A stretch of 64,000 nt of DNA from an uncultured Erythrobacter sp. (GTDB lineage: Bacteria; Pseudomonadota; Alphaproteobacteria; Sphingomonadales; Sphingomonadaceae), in NCBI RefSeq assembly GCF_958304185.1, contig NZ_OY284433.1, forward strand, positions 1,364,001 to 1,428,000, written 5' to 3'. Positions 16,110 through 25,745 of this stretch are shown one piece after another. The notes under the pieces were generated by a model. The model searched no databases. It was not told where the DNA came from and worked only from the letters and a program-made list of their open reading frames with translations. The position numbers and the translations under genes are program-made. Position 1 is the stretch's first letter. Every line of letters begins with the position of its first letter.

Positions 16110-16145
16110 GAAGGGGGCGGATCGTTACGGTTCGCCCCTTTGTCG
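16110..16145 (+). terminator. Probable terminator of infC
   Basis: A stem of AAGGGGGCG and CGCCCCTTT flanks a loop of about 13 bases, 23 bases after the infC stop, and is followed by a short T-rich end (TTTGTCG). Confidence 0.6.
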
Positions 16146-16350
16146 TTCAGGCGAGCCGACCAACACCTTGACGCGTCGACAAAATGCTGACGCCAACCGA
16201 TTGCGGGCAACACGAGCCGCGCGATCGGTGCTACATGATCTTGGCAGGGAGCAGGCACGCGGCAGCCCGTTCCCGACCCCGCCTTGCCGCCGCTTGACCC
16301 CCCGCCAGGCCCCCACCGGGACGCCTGCTCTGACAGGACACTTCACGCCC

Positions 16351-17481
16351 ATGCCGTTCCTGCCCATGCGCCTCGCCCGCCCTGCCCTACTCGCTGGCGT
16401 TGCTTTGGCAATCGCCGTTCCGGCCCATGCCCAGACCCCGCTGAGCAATGACGCGCTGGCGACCTTCGCGCCGTCGCAGAGCCCGAACAACGACAAGATC
16501 GATTATTCGATCTGGGACGAGGCGATGAAGAACATCGTCATTTCCATGGGGCCGTCGCTGCGCGAAGGCGCTGGCCGCCCCGACCCGAGCTTCGGTACCC
16601 GCCGCCAATATGGCCATGTCTCGCGCTACCGGCTCGAAGGCACGCGGGTGATGTTCAGCTTTCTCGATGCTGATGTGATCGCGAGCTTCACCGAATATCG
16701 CAAGGATCTGGAAAAAACCGCCGATATCGTTGATATTCAGGCGCTTTCCCGCAACGAGCAGCTGGCCTTCTGGATCAACCTCCACAATGTCGCGATGGTG
16801 GAACAGATCGCCAATGCCTGGCCGGTTCGCCAGCCACGCGAGATCAAGCTGGACGGCGTCCCGCTTGATGAAGCGCGCTTCATTACCGTGGAAGGCATCA
16901 AGCTGTCCCCGCGCGATATCCGCGAGCAGATCGTCTATCGCCACTGGAAAGACCCGGTGGTGATGTATGGCTTCTGGCGCGGTGAGATCGGCGGGCCTTC
17001 GCTCCAGAAAGAAGCCTTCAATGCCGACAACGTCGCGCGCCTGCTGGTGCGCGGCGCGGCAGATTTCGTCAATTCGCTGCGCGGGACGCAGGAAGGTGGC
17101 GGCAAGCTGCAAGTCTCCGAACATTACCGCGAGGCCGCACCGTTCTTCTTCCCCGATTTCGAGAAAGACCTGCGCGCGCACCTCACCCGCTTTGCCGATG
17201 AGAAGACCGTTGCTCTGCTCGCCAGTGCCAGCGGCGCCGATCCGGTCGTTAACGAGCGGGACATTGCCGATCTGGAAGGCGGCGTGCGCGAGACGACCTA
17301 TTCGAACATCACCTCGAACGGCCAAGCCATCAGCTTCCGCATCCCCCAGAGCATGACCTCCCTGCTGCGCGAGCGTGAGGCCAAGTTCCAGGAGATCATC
17401 CGCCAGGGCCGCACCGGCACCGTGACCTTCAGCAATATCGACCTGCCCGGCGAGGCAGGCGAACCGGCCGAGGTCGAATAA
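16351..17481 (+). CDS. DUF547 family exported protein
   Basis: From the ATG at 16351 the protein has 376 residues with a signal peptide (RLARPALLAGVALAIAVPAHA). The DUF547 domain spans about 130-290 and shows the family stretch NEQLAFWINLHNVAMVEQI, then KLSPRDIREQIVYRHWKDP. DUF547 proteins resemble cysteine-type peptidases or transglutaminases in fold, but the function is not established. A later ATG at 16366 could also be the start. It follows infC as a separate unit after the terminator. Confidence 0.8.
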   Translation: MPFLPMRLARPALLAGVALAIAVPAHAQTPLSNDALATFAPSQSPNNDKIDYSIWDEAMKNIVISMGPSLREGAGRPDPSFGTRRQYGHVSRYRLEGTRVMFSFLDADVIASFTEYRKDLEKTADIVDIQALSRNEQLAFWINLHNVAMVEQIANAWPVRQPREIKLDGVPLDEARFITVEGIKLSPRDIREQIVYRHWKDPVVMYGFWRGEIGGPSLQKEAFNADNVARLLVRGAADFVNSLRGTQEGGGKLQVSEHYREAAPFFFPDFEKDLRAHLTRFADEKTVALLASASGADPVVNERDIADLEGGVRETTYSNITSNGQAISFRIPQSMTSLLREREAKFQEIIRQGRTGTVTFSNIDLPGEAGEPAEVE

Positions 17482-17574
17482 GCGCGCGCGCGTTCAAGGC
17501 GCGCACCTGAGGCTTGCCGCGACCGGCGCCTTGCTGATAGGCCCCTGCGACAAGTTCAGGGGAGAACGCCAAGC

Positions 17575-19035
17575 ATGACAGCGCGCCGGATCGGCCTTAT
17601 CCTCGGCCCGCTGGCGTTTGGCTTGACCGCTGTGCTCGCCCCGCCCGCCGGAATGCCGCTGGGGGCGTGGTTGGTGGCGGGGCTGGTCGTGTGGATGGCC
17701 GCCTGGTGGATGACCGAGGCCGCGCCGCTCAGCGTTACGGCGATGCTGCCTTTCATCGTCCTGCCCCTGTCGGGCGTTTCGACCGGCGAGGTCGTGGCAG
17801 GCACTTACTACTCCCCGATCCTGTTTCTGCTGCTGGGCGGCGCCTTCATCGCGCTGGCGATCGAGCGCACCGGACTGCACCGCCGCCTGAGCCTTGCGAT
17901 TCTGCGGATGGTGGGCACCAAAGGTGGCCCCGGCCGGTTGCTGCTGGCCTTCATGATTGCCGCAGCGCTTTTGTCGATGTTCATCTCCAACACCTCGACC
18001 GCGCTGATCATGATGCCGATGGCGCTCGCGGTGCTGGAAGGCGGCGAGCGCGGCGTGCGCGCCGGGGACAAGCTCCCGCAGGGGTCGCCCTCAAGTAGCG
18101 GAGCGGTAGGGCAACAAGACGGCATCGCGGGCGCCTTGCCGATGGGGATCGCCTTTGCCGCCAGCATCGGCGGATTGGGCACCATCGTCGGCTCACCCAC
18201 CAATGCCATCGCCGTGGGCCTTCTGGACGAGATCGCAGGCGTGCGGATCACCTTTGCGCAATGGGCGCTTTACGGGGTGCCGCTGGTGTTGCTGAGCATT
18301 CCGCTGGCCGCCTGGATCGTGGGGCGGGTTCTGCGGGTGGCCGATCACCCCTTCGATATCGTGTCCGCGCGTGCGTCGATTGATAGCCACGCGGCGTGGA
18401 CCATACCGGAGAAGCGGCTGGTGCCGCTGTTCGCCCTTACCTTCATTGCCTGGGTCACGCAGCCGCTGGTAGCGCCCTTGCTGCCATCCGGGTCCTGGAC
18501 GGACGGGACGATCGCGGTGATCGCAGCGCTGGCGCTCTTTCTCCTGCCCGATGGCACGGGGCGTCCGCTGCTGGTTTGGAAGGAAGCCGAGCGCGCGCCG
18601 TGGAGCGTGATCTTCATGTTCGGCGGCGGGCTGGCGCTGGCGGGCGGGATGCAGGCTTCGGGTCTTGCGGGCTGGATCGGGCAGGCGCTGCTGCCGCTGG
18701 CCGGGTGGCCGCTGATCCTAGTCGCGCTCACGGTGGTGGCACTGGTGATCGTGGTGACCGAGTTTGCGAGCAATGTCGCGACCGCCACCGGGATCATCCC
18801 GGTGGTCGCCGCTCTCGTGGTGGCACTTGGAGCGGACCCGGTGCTGCTTGCCCTGCCCGCCGCCTTGGCGGCCAGCTGGGGCTTCATGCTCCCCGCCGGC
18901 ACCGGGCCGAACGCCATCGCTTGGGCGACCGGGCGCATTCGGATCGACGCGATGGTGAAGGCGGGCGCGCTGCTGGATGTGGCAGGCGTTGTGCTGATCG
19001 TGGGCGTGGTATGGGGCATTGCGGCGCTGACCTGA
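17575..19035 (+). CDS. DASS/SLC13 family sodium-dicarboxylate type transporter
   Basis: This 486-residue protein has about twelve hydrophobic segments and the paired family signature SNT: FISNTSTALIMMPMALAVL near 145 and a second helix-hairpin with FASNVATATGIIPV near 400. Members carry C4-dicarboxylates, citrate or related anions with sodium across the inner membrane. The substrate cannot be told. Residues near 172-186 (PSSSGAVGQQDG) are encoded by a short repeat also present at 8103-8127, so a small in-frame insertion in a loop is likely. GGAG-rich sequence upstream supports this start. Confidence 0.85.
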   Translation: MTARRIGLILGPLAFGLTAVLAPPAGMPLGAWLVAGLVVWMAAWWMTEAAPLSVTAMLPFIVLPLSGVSTGEVVAGTYYSPILFLLLGGAFIALAIERTGLHRRLSLAILRMVGTKGGPGRLLLAFMIAAALLSMFISNTSTALIMMPMALAVLEGGERGVRAGDKLPQGSPSSSGAVGQQDGIAGALPMGIAFAASIGGLGTIVGSPTNAIAVGLLDEIAGVRITFAQWALYGVPLVLLSIPLAAWIVGRVLRVADHPFDIVSARASIDSHAAWTIPEKRLVPLFALTFIAWVTQPLVAPLLPSGSWTDGTIAVIAALALFLLPDGTGRPLLVWKEAERAPWSVIFMFGGGLALAGGMQASGLAGWIGQALLPLAGWPLILVALTVVALVIVVTEFASNVATATGIIPVVAALVVALGADPVLLALPAALAASWGFMLPAGTGPNAIAWATGRIRIDAMVKAGALLDVAGVVLIVGVVWGIAALT

Positions 19036-19060
19036 CGGGGCGCTCGCATAAGGGAGACAG

Positions 19061-19900
19061 ATGATGACCGACAGCCGCAAGCCGGTGTTCCTTGTGATCG
19101 GAGCTGGCGCCGGGATTGGCGGGAACGCCGCGATGCGCTTTGCCGCCGGGGGCTATCACGCGGTGCTGGCGCGCCGGTCGGACGAGGAGGGCCTTGCGCG
19201 GCTGGTCGGCCAGATCGAAGCGGCGGGCGGGTCTGCCAGCGGCACGCTGCTCAACGCAGCCGAGGACGGGTCGATTGAGGAGCTGGTCGAGCGGGTCGAA
19301 GCGGACATCGGCCCGATTCACGCCGCACTCTACAACCTCGGCGCGCAGATCGGGAACCGCGCGCTCGACCAGACCCCGCACCGCATTTTCGAGCTCGGCT
19401 GGCGGCTCGGCACCTATGGCGTCTTCCGCCTCGCCCATGCGCTGTTCCCGGCGATGGTGGAGCGCGCGAAGGCTGGCGCGCACGGCACACTGCTGGTCAC
19501 CTCCGCGACGGCGGCGGTGCGCGGCAATGCCGGGCAGCACAGCCATGCCGCCGCAATGGGCGGGCGGCGGATGCTGTGCCAGACCCTCAACGCCGAGTTC
19601 GCGCGGCAAGGCGTGCACGTCGCCCACGTCATCGTCGACGGCCCGGTCGATGCGCCCGACACCCTCGGCAAGCTGCTGGGCGACAAGTTCGACGCCTTCA
19701 AACAGGGCAAGGGCCACGAGGGCGTGATCGACCCGGCGGCTTTGGCCGAGACCTACTGGCACCTCGCCCACCAACCGCGCAATTGCTGGAGCCACGAGGT
19801 CGACGTGCGCCCCTGGACCGACACCCCGTGGTGGAACGACAACCCCGACCCGCAGATCGACTCCAGGGGTAAGGGGTTTGCGGGGCCGCGAACCGACTAG
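19061..19900 (+). CDS. SDR-family protein with altered active site
   Basis: This 279-residue protein has a Rossmann fold with GAGAGIG at the N-terminus and the usual SDR strand order. The NNAG motif is changed to YNLG. The active-site serine is present (VTSATAAV), but where YxxxK should be the sequence reads HAAAMGG, so both the tyrosine and lysine are lost. It may bind nucleotide without normal dehydrogenase activity, or use another chemistry. The ribosome binding site (GGGAG) precedes two ATGs. It follows the transporter by 26 bases and is probably in one unit with it. Confidence 0.8.
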   Translation: MMTDSRKPVFLVIGAGAGIGGNAAMRFAAGGYHAVLARRSDEEGLARLVGQIEAAGGSASGTLLNAAEDGSIEELVERVEADIGPIHAALYNLGAQIGNRALDQTPHRIFELGWRLGTYGVFRLAHALFPAMVERAKAGAHGTLLVTSATAAVRGNAGQHSHAAAMGGRRMLCQTLNAEFARQGVHVAHVIVDGPVDAPDTLGKLLGDKFDAFKQGKGHEGVIDPAALAETYWHLAHQPRNCWSHEVDVRPWTDTPWWNDNPDPQIDSRGKGFAGPRTD

Positions 19901-19904
19901 ACGA

Positions 19905-20438
19905 TCAGCCCCGCCACTCCCGGCGTTCTTCGGCCGCGCGCAGGACTTCGTAGCTGGTCTGGATCAGCTGGAACTGCTTGGCCGCGTTGGCATCGCCGGG
20001 CTTTACGTCCGGGTGCACTTCCTTCGCGCGGTTGCGGTAGGCTTTCTTCACCGCGTTGAAATCGGCATCGGCCTCCAGCCCCAGCACCTCAAGCGCGCGC
20101 ATCTCGTCCGCCGAGCGCGAGCCGTCGCCCGATCCGGCCCAGCCGTAATGCGCCGATTCGGTATAGCCGGACGATTCCTGCCGTTCCGCGTTGGTGCGCT
20201 CTTCCTTTTCAGCCTTGTCGAGGCCTTCGAAGTAATCCCACTTGGAATTGTATTCCGCCGCGTGCTTCTGGCAGAAATACCACCGTTCGGGGCTGTTGGG
20301 GGCTTTGGGCGCGGGGCAATTGCCCGGCTCGTCGCAGCCGTGGCGGTCGCAGATGCGCACATTGGTCGCCTCTTGCGAGGAGCCGTAGGGCCGCCAGCGC
20401 GGGAAGCCCCAATCCATTGAACGGCGGGCGCGGGTCAT
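19905..20438 (-). CDS. J-domain (DnaJ-like) protein
   Basis: This 177-residue protein ends in a J domain (about 110-170) with ALEVLGLEADADFNAVKKAY and the essential HPD in EVHPDVKPGD. J proteins stimulate the ATPase of Hsp70 (DnaK). The N-terminal part is not DnaJ-like; it has a cysteine/histidine cluster (RICDRHGCDEPGNCPAPK, YFCQKHAAEY) that may bind zinc. It converges on the SDR gene with four bases between stops. Confidence 0.85.
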   Translation of the reverse strand: MTRARRSMDWGFPRWRPYGSSQEATNVRICDRHGCDEPGNCPAPKAPNSPERWYFCQKHAAEYNSKWDYFEGLDKAEKEERTNAERQESSGYTESAHYGWAGSGDGSRSADEMRALEVLGLEADADFNAVKKAYRNRAKEVHPDVKPGDANAAKQFQLIQTSYEVLRAAEERREWRG

Positions 20439-20615
20439 GTGCGAATCCGGGGAGCGCGGGGCAGAATGTTGTTGGTCGATTGTCTCACGCGCTCAATCTA
20501 GGCGAGCTAGCCCACAATGGAAAGGCGTGAGACAGCGGGAACCGGTTGCAATGTGAAATGTTGCATCGCAATAGGACCGCAAGCGGCGCATGATCTGCCG
20601 CACTTGAAAGACCGC

Positions 20616-20771
20616 ATGATGAGCCAGCAATTGACCCTTTCCAGCCTGTTCTGCGTGCTTGCGCTCGCAGGGCTGTGCGTGGTCACCGGCGCGCGCGATC
20701 TTACCAGCGGTGCCGTCGGTCCGAGAGTCGCCGAACAGGCCGAGCTTTCGCCCGGCCTGCTCCAAGGCTGA
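20616..20771 (+). CDS. Small single-span membrane protein (tentative)
   Basis: A 51-residue frame starting MMSQQLTLSSLFCVLALAGL has one clear hydrophobic segment and an acidic tail, with GAAAGA just upstream. It fits a small membrane or exported protein, but no family is recognised. It ends four bases before the end of the convergent pal gene. Confidence 0.4.
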   Translation: MMSQQLTLSSLFCVLALAGLCVVTGARDLTSGAVGPRVAEQAELSPGLLQG

Positions 20772-20774
20772 TAA

Positions 20775-21290
20775 TCAGTTGATGATGACGCTGGCGGCGC
20801 GGCGGTTCTGTGCCCACGCGCTTTCATTCGAAGCCAGCGCCACCGGACGCTCCTTGCCGTAGCTCACCACAGAAATGCGGTTCGGTGCCACGCCAAGGCT
20901 GACGAGATAGGCCTTGGCCGCATCGGCCCGGCGTTCACCCAGCGCAAGGTTGTATTCGCGCGTCCCGCGCTCGTCAGCATGGCCTTCGATGGTGAAAGTG
21001 ATCTGCGGATAGCGGGCAAAATACTGCGCCTGCGCCTGCAATGCGGCGGCATCCTGCGAATCGACGTTGTAGCGATCCGTGTCGAAGTAGATCGTGGTCG
21101 AGGAACCGACCGCCGCGGCAAAATGCTGCTGCGTCCCGACCGTTGCGCCAGTGGCCTGCGGCATGGGCTGGGTATCAGTGCCCGAGTTTTCGACCGGAGC
21201 GGGCGGGAGGGTTTCCGGCGCCTTCTTGGCGCAGGCAGCGAGGCCAGTGGCAGACGCCAGCAGCAGGATCGTCGCAATCTTGGTGTTCAT
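20775..21290 (-). CDS. pal: Peptidoglycan-associated lipoprotein Pal
   Basis: From the ATG at 21290 the protein has 171 residues, a lipobox (TGLAAC) and an OmpA-like domain with FTIEGHADERGTREYNLALG and the closing NRRASVII-type end. Pal is anchored in the outer membrane and binds peptidoglycan, and TolB docks on it. It is the last gene of the ybgC-tolQRAB-pal operon, 26 bases after tolB. Confidence 0.95.
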   Translation of the reverse strand: MNTKIATILLLASATGLAACAKKAPETLPPAPVENSGTDTQPMPQATGATVGTQQHFAAAVGSSTTIYFDTDRYNVDSQDAAALQAQAQYFARYPQITFTIEGHADERGTREYNLALGERRADAAKAYLVSLGVAPNRISVVSYGKERPVALASNESAWAQNRRAASVIIN

Positions 21291-21316
21291 GGCTCTTGTT
21301 CCTTTCACATAAATTG

Positions 21317-22726
21317 TCAGGGGCGGATCGGGCCCCAGGCAGGGTCTGAAGCATCAACGGGGGTCGGCAGGCGGCGTTCGTTCTGGCCGGTCAGATCGAC
21401 CTGCCAGATCCCTGAACGCCCGGTGTTCTTTTCGGTGCGGAAGAACTGGATGATGCGGCCATTGGGTGCCCAGGTCGGGGCTTCGTCCTGCCAGCCGCGG
21501 GTCAGCACCCGCATCCCGCCGCCGCCGGTATTCATCACCGCGACGTTAAAGTCGCCCGCGATCCGCGTGAAGGCGATCTGGTCGCCGCGCGGGCTCCATT
21601 CGGGCGTGGCGCAGCGTCCGCCGAAGAAGCTGATGCGCTTCTGGTTCTTGCCGTCGGCGTCCATGACATAGCATTGCTGGCTGCCCGAACGGTCGCTTTC
21701 GAACACGATCTTGGAGCCGTCGGGAGAGAATGAGCCGCCGACGTCGATCCCCGGATTATCGGTCAGCTTGACGCTCGCGCCGCCGGTGGCTGGCACGCGG
21801 TAGATGTCGGTATTCCCGGCAACTCCCATTGAATAGAGGATCGACTTGCCATCGGGTGACCAGCGCGGGGCGATGGTGGGGTTGCGGTTCTCGCTCACCA
21901 GCGTCTGCTTGCCGGTGCCGATGTCATAGACATAGATGCGCGGATTGCCGTCGACATAGGAGAGATACAGGATCTTCGAATAGTCGGGTGAATAACGCGG
22001 GGTCAGCGCGGTGGCGCTGCCCAGCGTCAGGAAGCGGTGGTTGGCCCCATCGCTGTCCATCACCGCCAGGCGCTTGACCCGGCGATCCTTGGGACCTGTT
22101 TCAGCGATATAGGCGATGCGACTGTCGAAGAACGGGCTTTCGCCGGTCAGGCGGCTGAAGATCAGGTCGGAGCACTTGTGCGCCGCGCGCCGCCAATCGG
22201 CTGCGGCAACCACCCAGCCTTCACGCACCAGCTCGTTCTGGAGCGCGACGTCGTAGAGGTAGCAGCCGACCACGAGCTTTCCATCGTCCCGCGCGCGGAC
22301 ATAGCCGTGCACCAACATCTCCGCCCCCCGGCCGCTCCATGCGTCAAAGGTGGGTGCGGTGATCTGGGTGAAGCCCGGCTGCGGCAGGCTGTCGGGGCCG
22401 ACCGGCTTGAACAGGCCATTGTTGCGCAGGTTGGCGGTGATCACGCGCGCAACCTCACGCCCCAGAGCGCCTGTTCCAGCCTCGTTGGCGGGGGTGGCAC
22501 GCTCACGGTCGGTGGCAAAGGCTGGGATGGCGATGCCGATATCCTGCCATGCGCTTTCATCGGTGACGGTGAAGGAGATGCCCTCCTCCGCCTGCGCCTG
22601 CGAGGCATCGGTGGCGGCGCGTTCAACCGGGCCATCCTCACCGATGGGTGCGCCCAAATCCTGCGCCATGACGGACGCGGGAAACGCGGCGGTGAGAAGC
22701 AGGGCGGCAAACAGAGCGGGTTTCAT
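21317..22726 (-). CDS. tolB: Tol-Pal system periplasmic protein TolB
   Basis: This 469-residue protein has a signal peptide (ending SVMAQ), an N-terminal TolB domain and a six-bladed propeller. Typical repeats are seen as APRWSPDGKSILYSMG, GGSFSPDGSKIVFESDRSGS and TPEWSPRGDQIAFT. TolB links TolA and Pal during outer-membrane constriction at division. Its ATG overlaps the tolA stop (ATGA). Confidence 0.95.
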   Translation of the reverse strand: MKPALFAALLLTAAFPASVMAQDLGAPIGEDGPVERAATDASQAQAEEGISFTVTDESAWQDIGIAIPAFATDRERATPANEAGTGALGREVARVITANLRNNGLFKPVGPDSLPQPGFTQITAPTFDAWSGRGAEMLVHGYVRARDDGKLVVGCYLYDVALQNELVREGWVVAAADWRRAAHKCSDLIFSRLTGESPFFDSRIAYIAETGPKDRRVKRLAVMDSDGANHRFLTLGSATALTPRYSPDYSKILYLSYVDGNPRIYVYDIGTGKQTLVSENRNPTIAPRWSPDGKSILYSMGVAGNTDIYRVPATGGASVKLTDNPGIDVGGSFSPDGSKIVFESDRSGSQQCYVMDADGKNQKRISFFGGRCATPEWSPRGDQIAFTRIAGDFNVAVMNTGGGGMRVLTRGWQDEAPTWAPNGRIIQFFRTEKNTGRSGIWQVDLTGQNERRLPTPVDASDPAWGPIRP

Positions 22727-23538
22727 CGTGATGTATTCCTGTCAAACCGAGCGCCCCGGACAGTCTTCCAGGCCTCGTAATACTCTTCGGGCAGTTTGAA
22801 CGGCGCGGCAAGCTGGACGGCGCGGATCGCGTTTTCGGCGTGCCGCGCGGCCTGTGCCTTGTTGGAGGCGTTGACGCCGCTTTGGCTGCGCACCCGCGGG
22901 CGACCTTTGAGAGTGCCATCGGGGTTGAGGTCGAAATCGACCAATGTCACCAGCTGATCGACATCCACCCCCTGCGGCGCGGTCCAATGCGGCTTGACCT
23001 GCCGGGCGAGCGCCTGTCCGATGGACGCCTTGGCGGCAGCGCCAATCTGCGCGGCCGGGGCGCGGGTTTCGGTTATGGTGGTCGAACTGCCCTTGCCCTC
23101 AAGGAAATCGTCACCGATCCGGCTGCCGCCGCCGCTCTTGGGCGCCGGTTTGGCCGCTGTTGTCGCGGGCTTGGCCGGGGTGCGGTCGGGGCGTGAGCGG
23201 TCGCGGGTGGGCGCAGGCTGGGTGGTGGCGGTGCGGGTCGCCGGCTTGGGCGGGGTCGGCACCGGCCGCGCGGCAGGCTCAGGCTTGGCCGCATCGGGCG
23301 CGGGCGCTGGGTCATCCGACAGCGTCGGCGCGATCGCGGCGCGGCTTTCCGGCACCGGATCGGGCGATGCTGCTTCAAGCCCCACTTCGGGCGTCAGGCT
23401 CACCGTCATCCGTTCCGGGAACACCGAAACCTCGCTGCGCACCGTCTGCATCAGCAGCACAGCCACCAGCGCGCCGTGCAGCACGACGGCGGCGGCAAGG
23501 CCGACCTTTTCGTCATTCCTGAGCGCGGTGTCTCCCAT
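22723..23538 (-). CDS. tolA: TolA/TonB-type energy-coupling protein
   Basis: This 271-residue protein has one N-terminal membrane span (VGLAAAVVLHGALVAVLLM), a long proline-, alanine- and lysine-rich region (about 55-150) and a TonB/TolA-like C-terminal domain ending near EEYYEAWKTVRGARF. The sequence is divergent but its place between tolR and tolB fixes its identity. TolA carries proton-motive energy from TolQR to the outer membrane. It lies twelve bases after tolR. Confidence 0.9.
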   Translation of the reverse strand: MGDTALRNDEKVGLAAAVVLHGALVAVLLMQTVRSEVSVFPERMTVSLTPEVGLEAASPDPVPESRAAIAPTLSDDPAPAPDAAKPEPAARPVPTPPKPATRTATTQPAPTRDRSRPDRTPAKPATTAAKPAPKSGGGSRIGDDFLEGKGSSTTITETRAPAAQIGAAAKASIGQALARQVKPHWTAPQGVDVDQLVTLVDFDLNPDGTLKGRPRVRSQSGVNASNKAQAARHAENAIRAVQLAAPFKLPEEYYEAWKTVRGARFDRNTSR

Positions 23539-23550
23539 CCTGTCCTACCG

Positions 23551-23991
<441 letters not shown>

Positions 23992-24068
23992 CTTTCAACT
24001 CCCATCGGCGGTGGAGCCGCCGCAAGGGCGACCGCCCGCCCGCAGCGACGCGGCCGCAAGGCCGCATG

Positions 24069-24108
24069 AGCGAGGATTTCGCGCGCCGGATGGCGTGCGG
24101 AAAACAAA
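24069..24108. repeat. REP-like hairpin, family C copy 1
   Basis: Read on the minus strand, TTTTGTTTTCCGCACGCC, ATCC and GGCGCGCG make a hairpin, then a TCCTCGC end. It matches copies at 28928-28967 and 42530-42561. It lies just after the tolQ stop, between tolQ and tolR. Confidence 0.65.
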
Positions 24109-24115
24109 AAAGCCA

Positions 24116-24820
24116 TTACGCGCGGTCCAACTCGCGGCTGAGCCCGGTATGGAGCTTGTCTGCGAAGCGCTGGAGCACCGCTTCATATCGGTCCACCGCT
24201 CCGCCGAAGCGGTTGTAGGCGATCACCGCAGGGATGGCGGCGAACAGGCCGATCGCGGTCGCGAACAGCGCCTCGGCGATACCGGGGGCGACCACGGCGA
24301 GGCTGGCGCTCTGCTGCGCGCCGATCTGGAAGAAGCTGTTCATGATCCCCCACACCGTGCCGAACAGGCCGACGAACGGCGCAACCGAGCCGACTGTGGC
24401 GAGGAAGTTCAAGCGCCCGGCAAGCTCGTCCGCTTCCTCGGCGATCTGGCTGTCCATCGCGGCGGCGATGCGCTGGCGGGTGGCGTCACGGTCAACTGGC
24501 TGCTTGGCGGTCGACTTGCGCCATTCGTCCAGCCCGGCGGCGGCGACCCGCGCGGCGGGGACTTCGTTCCTCACCTGCTTGGTCAGCAGCGCCTCCCGGT
24601 CACGCTGTTCCCAGAACTCGGCTTCGTATTCGCGCGACTTCTTCGACAGGCCGCCGATCCGCATCGAGAAGGAGACGATGATCGTCCACACCCACACGCT
24701 CGCCAACAGCAGGCCGACCATCACCGCCTGCACGATGATATCGGCCTGGAGGAACAGTTCGACCGGATCGAGCCGGGTCGGGGCAGTGGCAGCAGCAGCG
24801 CTAAGCAGGACGAGCGTCAC
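24116..24820 (-). CDS. tolQ: Motor protein TolQ
   Basis: The GTG at 24820 overlaps the ybgC stop (GTGA) and gives 234 residues, near the usual length; the longer frame would run far into ybgC. TolQ has three membrane spans: one at about 18-40 ([19 protein letters not shown]) and two in the C-terminal half, including [20 protein letters not shown] and the later [13 protein letters not shown]. It forms the proton channel with TolR. Confidence 0.95.
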   Translation of the reverse strand: MTLVLLSAAAATAPTRLDPVELFLQADIIVQAVMVGLLLASVWVWTIIVSFSMRIGGLSKKSREYEAEFWEQRDREALLTKQVRNEVPAARVAAAGLDEWRKSTAKQPVDRDATRQRIAAAMDSQIAEEADELAGRLNFLATVGSVAPFVGLFGTVWGIMNSFFQIGAQQSASLAVVAPGIAEALFATAIGLFAAIPAVIAYNRFGGAVDRYEAVLQRFADKLHTGLSRELDRA

Positions 24821-25284
24821 GGGTTCGGGTTTCCTTGAGTCATGAAGTTGTGAAACGCAGCGCGCCATGCGGCAGGCTGGCGGCGGGGGCGGCCATCGAG
24901 GGTGATGAAGCCGACGCGCAGATGCGCCTCGCACAGCATCTCATCCCCCCGCCGCGCGATCTGGTGCATCCGGCATGACGCTGCACCAAGCTCAGTGCAG
25001 CGGGTTTCTATCACCACATCGTCATCAAGCTTGGCCGGACGCAGGTATTTGAGGTTCACTTCGGACAGCGCATAGGCGCCTTCGCCGCCTTCGATCGCCG
25101 CACGCTGATCGATCCCGAGCAATCGCAGCAAGTCGCTGCGCGCACGTTCGAACCACCGCAAGTAATTGGCATGGTAGGTGATCCCCGACAAATCGGTGTC
25201 CTCGTAATAGACCCGCACGGCATAGAGATGCCGCGCGCCGTCAAGGATGCCGCCAGGAGGGTTGGGAGAGATCATACCTGCCAC
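24817..25284 (-). CDS. ybgC: YbgC-type acyl-CoA thioesterase
   Basis: This 155-residue hot-dog-fold protein has the catalytic motif VYYEDTDLSGITYHANYLRW near the start. YbgC cleaves short or medium acyl-CoA esters and is often the first gene of the tol-pal operon, as here. ATG codons at 25284 and 25275 are both possible. The gene overlaps tolQ, so translation is coupled. Confidence 0.95.
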   Translation of the reverse strand: MAGMISPNPPGGILDGARHLYAVRVYYEDTDLSGITYHANYLRWFERARSDLLRLLGIDQRAAIEGGEGAYALSEVNLKYLRPAKLDDDVVIETRCTELGAASCRMHQIARRGDEMLCEAHLRVGFITLDGRPRRQPAAWRAAFHNFMTQGNPNP

Positions 25285-25364
25285 CTAGCCGAGCGGGGAA
25301 TCGCTGCAAAGGCTGCTGTTTGCGTTTTGTCGATGAACAGCGGTGTAACGGGGGCCGAGCGCCC

Positions 25365-25745
25365 TTACCGCCGCGCGATCATCGGACCCAGCGGCTCACC
25401 ACCGAAGATATGGACGTGGAGGTGCGGCACTTCCTGTCCGCCATGCGCGCCGATATTGGCGAGGAGGCGGTAGCCGGGTTCGACCAGACCCTTGGCCCGC
25501 GCCACTTCGCCCACGGCGCGGATAAAGCCGCCGATCTCCGCGTCCGAAGCCTTGGCGCTGAAATCGTCCCAGCTGACATAGCGGCCCTTGGGGATCACCA
25601 GCGTGTGCACTTCGGCCTGCGGGTTGATGTCCTCAAAGGCGAAGGCCCAGTCATCCTCGTAGACTTTGCGCGACGGGATTTCCCCGCGCAGGATGCGGGC
25701 GAAGATGTTTTTGTCGTCGTAAGGCAGGGTCGGGTCGATCGGCAT
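25365..25745 (-). CDS. HIT-family nucleotide hydrolase
   Basis: This 126-residue protein ends with the histidine triad HLHVHIFGG and has the opening DDKNIFARILRGEIPSRKVY. HIT proteins cleave nucleotide phosphoramidates and related compounds. The gene overlaps hisE by one base (TAATG), a common pairing in alphaproteobacteria, so it is the end of the his operon. Confidence 0.95.
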   Translation of the reverse strand: MPIDPTLPYDDKNIFARILRGEIPSRKVYEDDWAFAFEDINPQAEVHTLVIPKGRYVSWDDFSAKASDAEIGGFIRAVGEVARAKGLVEPGYRLLANIGAHGGQEVPHLHVHIFGGEPLGPMIARR

